Assembly (NCBI GenBank): GCA_022266195.1
Contig: WHVY01000003.1
Location: 8,370,001-8,434,000 of the forward strand
Source: Tetranychus cinnabarinus
Taxonomy: Eukaryota; Arthropoda; Arachnida; Trombidiformes; Tetranychidae
Length of the DNA: 64,000 bases
Direction of reading: 5' to 3'
Positions 61,401 to 64,000 of this stretch are shown one piece after another. The position numbers and the translations under genes are program-made. Each line of letters begins with the position of its first letter. Positions within the stretch are counted from its first letter, which is position 1. The notes beneath the pieces were generated by a model. The model searched no databases. It was given only the letters and a program-made list of their open reading frames with translations, and was not told the DNA's origin.

Positions 61401-64000
61401 TTGCAAACAAGGTAAACATTAATTGAACAATTAATTATCATCAATATTAAATTGTCAAATGATTTTAAATTGAAAATCAATGTCAATTGAAAAGCAAACC
61501 TGAAAGGCCAAAAGAGAAAAGCGAAAAATTGGAAAAAATCTCAATCTTAATCCATTTGCACCAAATTATTACCGATAACTCAATGAAATCGTCGAAATGG
61601 TAATTGATTGAAATGAAGAAAAGTAAATCAAATTTTTAATCACTTCATTTGTCAATATTTTTCTCCTTTTTTCTCATTTCATGATAATTTCCAATTCTTT
61701 TTCCCATCAATTTAATTACATTTTTTGCATCATTAACTTTTTAATTACAGTAGCCAATTGATTAAAGAACTCTTTTTTTTTCTCTCAGAAAAGTTTCCAA
61801 TTCCATGACCTTAATTTGATTGTGATTACCATTCGAGATCAATCAACATTTCAATTGATCATCAATTCGATTTTAAATTCTTGTTCAATAGTTCGTGGGT
61901 TTAAGCGCCTGACCTAATCCTTAACCACAGGATTAGCCAAGAATTTATCAAAAGTTCAGTGTTAATCAGTTTCCTTGATAATACACAAAACAGGATCTAA
62001 TTTCAATTGGAAAATGCAATTTTCTCTATTCAATAAAATTTGTTTGATTAAAAACGTTGAATGAAAGATGAAAAATATTTAAGCAAATAATTTGGTCAAA
62101 AATCAATAACAAAGCGAACCTTGAAGTTGCATGAAGAAAAGCTGAGAAATGGCATTTTCTTTGAAACTTTTCAATGTTTTTCTCAACTTGTCTTTTCTTA
62201 AAAAAAGGAAACACATATTGTATAATTTAGTATACTTTTGATTGCAATTATGTTTTGACCTCAACATTGTTGCCTTGATGGGGATGATGAGGATGAAAAA
62301 GGTGTTTGTTGCCTTTTAAGGTGCAAGGTAAAGATGATGAGAAGATGAATCTTCTGTTTTCGTGGTAACCTCTTTTCCCTGCAACATTTAATATACTTTT
62401 TCAAATTGCATTTTAATTCATTCGCAACTTTAAATGTATTAATATGTTCATTTGATTCATTTAGAAAATCTCTTTTTACTATTATTATTCTGACAGTTTT
62501 CATATTCCAGACTTGATCATCTGATTTTCAGGTTTGGGATAATGATGATGGTTATTATGATTATCATCATGATTACTGGTGAGATACTGAGTTGTAATAA
62601 TAGGGAATCAGTTGAAAGGTGTGCAAATATTTTTAGTCTAACAGTTGGTAAGATCGTCTTACATTAATGAGACTCTTATTATCATCAACTTGATTAACTT
62701 GATGAATCTAATTCTTTCAACTTCGCTTTTTTTACATTTTTCATGGAGAAAACATTAAAGTGCAATGAAATTTGATATACTTTATAATTTAATCAGCTTT
62801 TTCAATCTTTGACTTTCATGGTTCCTCTAATGGTGAAAGATGAAAATTGATATCGAAATTGGCAAAATTGCAATCAATTTCTTTTTTTATTCGTTATTTG
62901 CTTTGCTTTAATTAACACGCAAATTGGTCTAAGCAACAGTAATCAATGAAAAGTTAATCGATTCAATTTCAATGGAAATTGCTCGTCAAAAGTTTGTTCT
63001 CATTCATGGTTTCATCATAAATCAATGATTAGCTGAAACCAGCGATTTTTTCAATTCAAAAGTTAAAGTCATTGGATCTTCAACTTGTTCAAGTCCGTCG
63101 TCTAATATTTCGTTGCAAGAATGACTTACAGAGTTACTAAAGAAAATAGTTGAGAAGAAATTTTTCGAAACTTATGCTTTAATTGATGAATTTCGTTGAG
63201 ATGAGCACGAACAATCGATTGATTTCTAAGGCTTCGAAAAAATCCGAACTCGATTTGAAAATCATTTCAGTTCCATGATGTTCAGATAGCAGACATTGAA
63301 GTAGATGCAGTTACAATTCAATTCTTTGTGTTGAGATATTTTCAGGTTGAACAATCGATTGATGAAAGATTGCGAAAAAATCGTCAAAAATTTCAAGTTG
63401 AATAAAGTGTGAAAATGTGATAATTTGATTTTCAGTTTTGGCCGCGAATCCAATCATTTGGTGAATCAGTTAAATTGATTGATAAACTTGCCATTTCAGT
63501 TGAATAATCATGATACTGATGCAACTTGAAGGTTGGAAATGTGATGAAATTGTAATGTTATTAGATGATTAAGCTAATGTTTGAAAGGGGAAAAGTACAA
63601 GATTAACTTTGATTACCTTTAGTGAATAGATAAAGATTTAATAATCTATATCCATTAAAAGAAACTAGGAAAATGATTTTATCACCTTTAAGGTGAATGA
63701 AAACAAGGCAAATCCCAGACTACTAATAACAACAAAACTAATTGCTAAAGATTAACAAACAATCCAAAATCCAAGCGAAATCCCAAATTAAATCCTTTTT
63801 TTCTTCTTATTTCGTCGTTTCCTTACTTTACTACTTTATTGAGATGAAGTTTACTTTAGGAATTAAAGGGAAACTCGATAAGGGGTGGAATCGTCTGAAT
63901 GGAAACTTGAATGGTCCAATGGAAGGAAAACAAAGGCAACTTTGAAAAGGAACCCAAGAAAAAAAGAAAACCATAATCACCTCAATCAAAGTGATAACAA
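58403..64000. other. Gene-free right end of the window
   Basis: AT-rich DNA without a supportable exon. Stretches near 62900-63450 are rich in TTCGA/GAAATTT words, like those near 26 kb, 34.5 kb and 55 kb. The 125-codon minus-strand ORF at 59219-59596 resembles nothing known. A tRNA-like TTCGAACCC at about 60667 was examined and does not fold as a tRNA. Confidence 0.45.

Noticed and set aside
1..64000. CRISPR array, operon, phage or bacterial insertion sequence
   Set aside because: No regularly spaced repeats, ribosome-binding sites or bacterial gene runs are present. The genes are intron-containing animal genes.

Overview
This window is an AT-rich (about two thirds A+T) piece of an animal nuclear genome. 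Protein-coding genes with spliceosomal introns (GT...AG), most of them only 64-96 bp, a mitochondrial-type aminoacyl-tRNA synthetase, and many GAA/TTC and GAT/ATC trinucleotide tracts suggest an arthropod. A mite or other small chelicerate is possible, but the sequence alone does not settle it. There are no bacterial operons, CRISPR arrays, rRNAs or tRNAs that I can support.

All recognisable genes lie in the first 23 kb and all are on the minus strand. From left to right they are: (1) one exon (2930-3369) of an OXR1/NCOA7-family TLDc gene whose 3' exons were not found and probably lie beyond the left edge; (2) a complete six-exon mitochondrial aspartyl-tRNA synthetase (DARS2, 5125-7322, 603 aa); (3) a five-exon NUDT18-type Nudix hydrolase (8152-22628, 332 aa). 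The NUDT18 gene is scattered: a 112-bp first coding exon at 22.5 kb, the Nudix-domain exon at 19.8-20.3 kb, then an 11.1-kb intron, then three small exons at 8.15-8.66 kb encoding the C-terminal half. Splice phases match at every junction and the joined protein is collinear with vertebrate NUDT18.

From 22.6 kb to the right end (about 41 kb) I find no recognisable protein-coding exon. The region is AT-rich, broken into short ORFs, and full of microsatellites. It contains three inverted-repeat elements with TA at both borders, which look like non-autonomous Tc1/mariner-type elements (MITEs) at 29.2, 39.0 and 58.1 kb. A few islands of higher complexity (about 32.2, 37.6 and 55.9 kb) remain unexplained. 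The desert could be intergenic regulatory DNA or the inside of a very long intron of a gene whose exons lie outside the window.

The three genes act independently as far as is known: OXR1-type TLDc proteins in oxidation resistance and V-ATPase regulation, DARS2 in mitochondrial translation, NUDT18 in removal of oxidised guanine nucleotides. I see no novel multi-gene system. The most useful results are the reconstruction of the split NUDT18 gene and the three previously unlabelled MITE-like elements.
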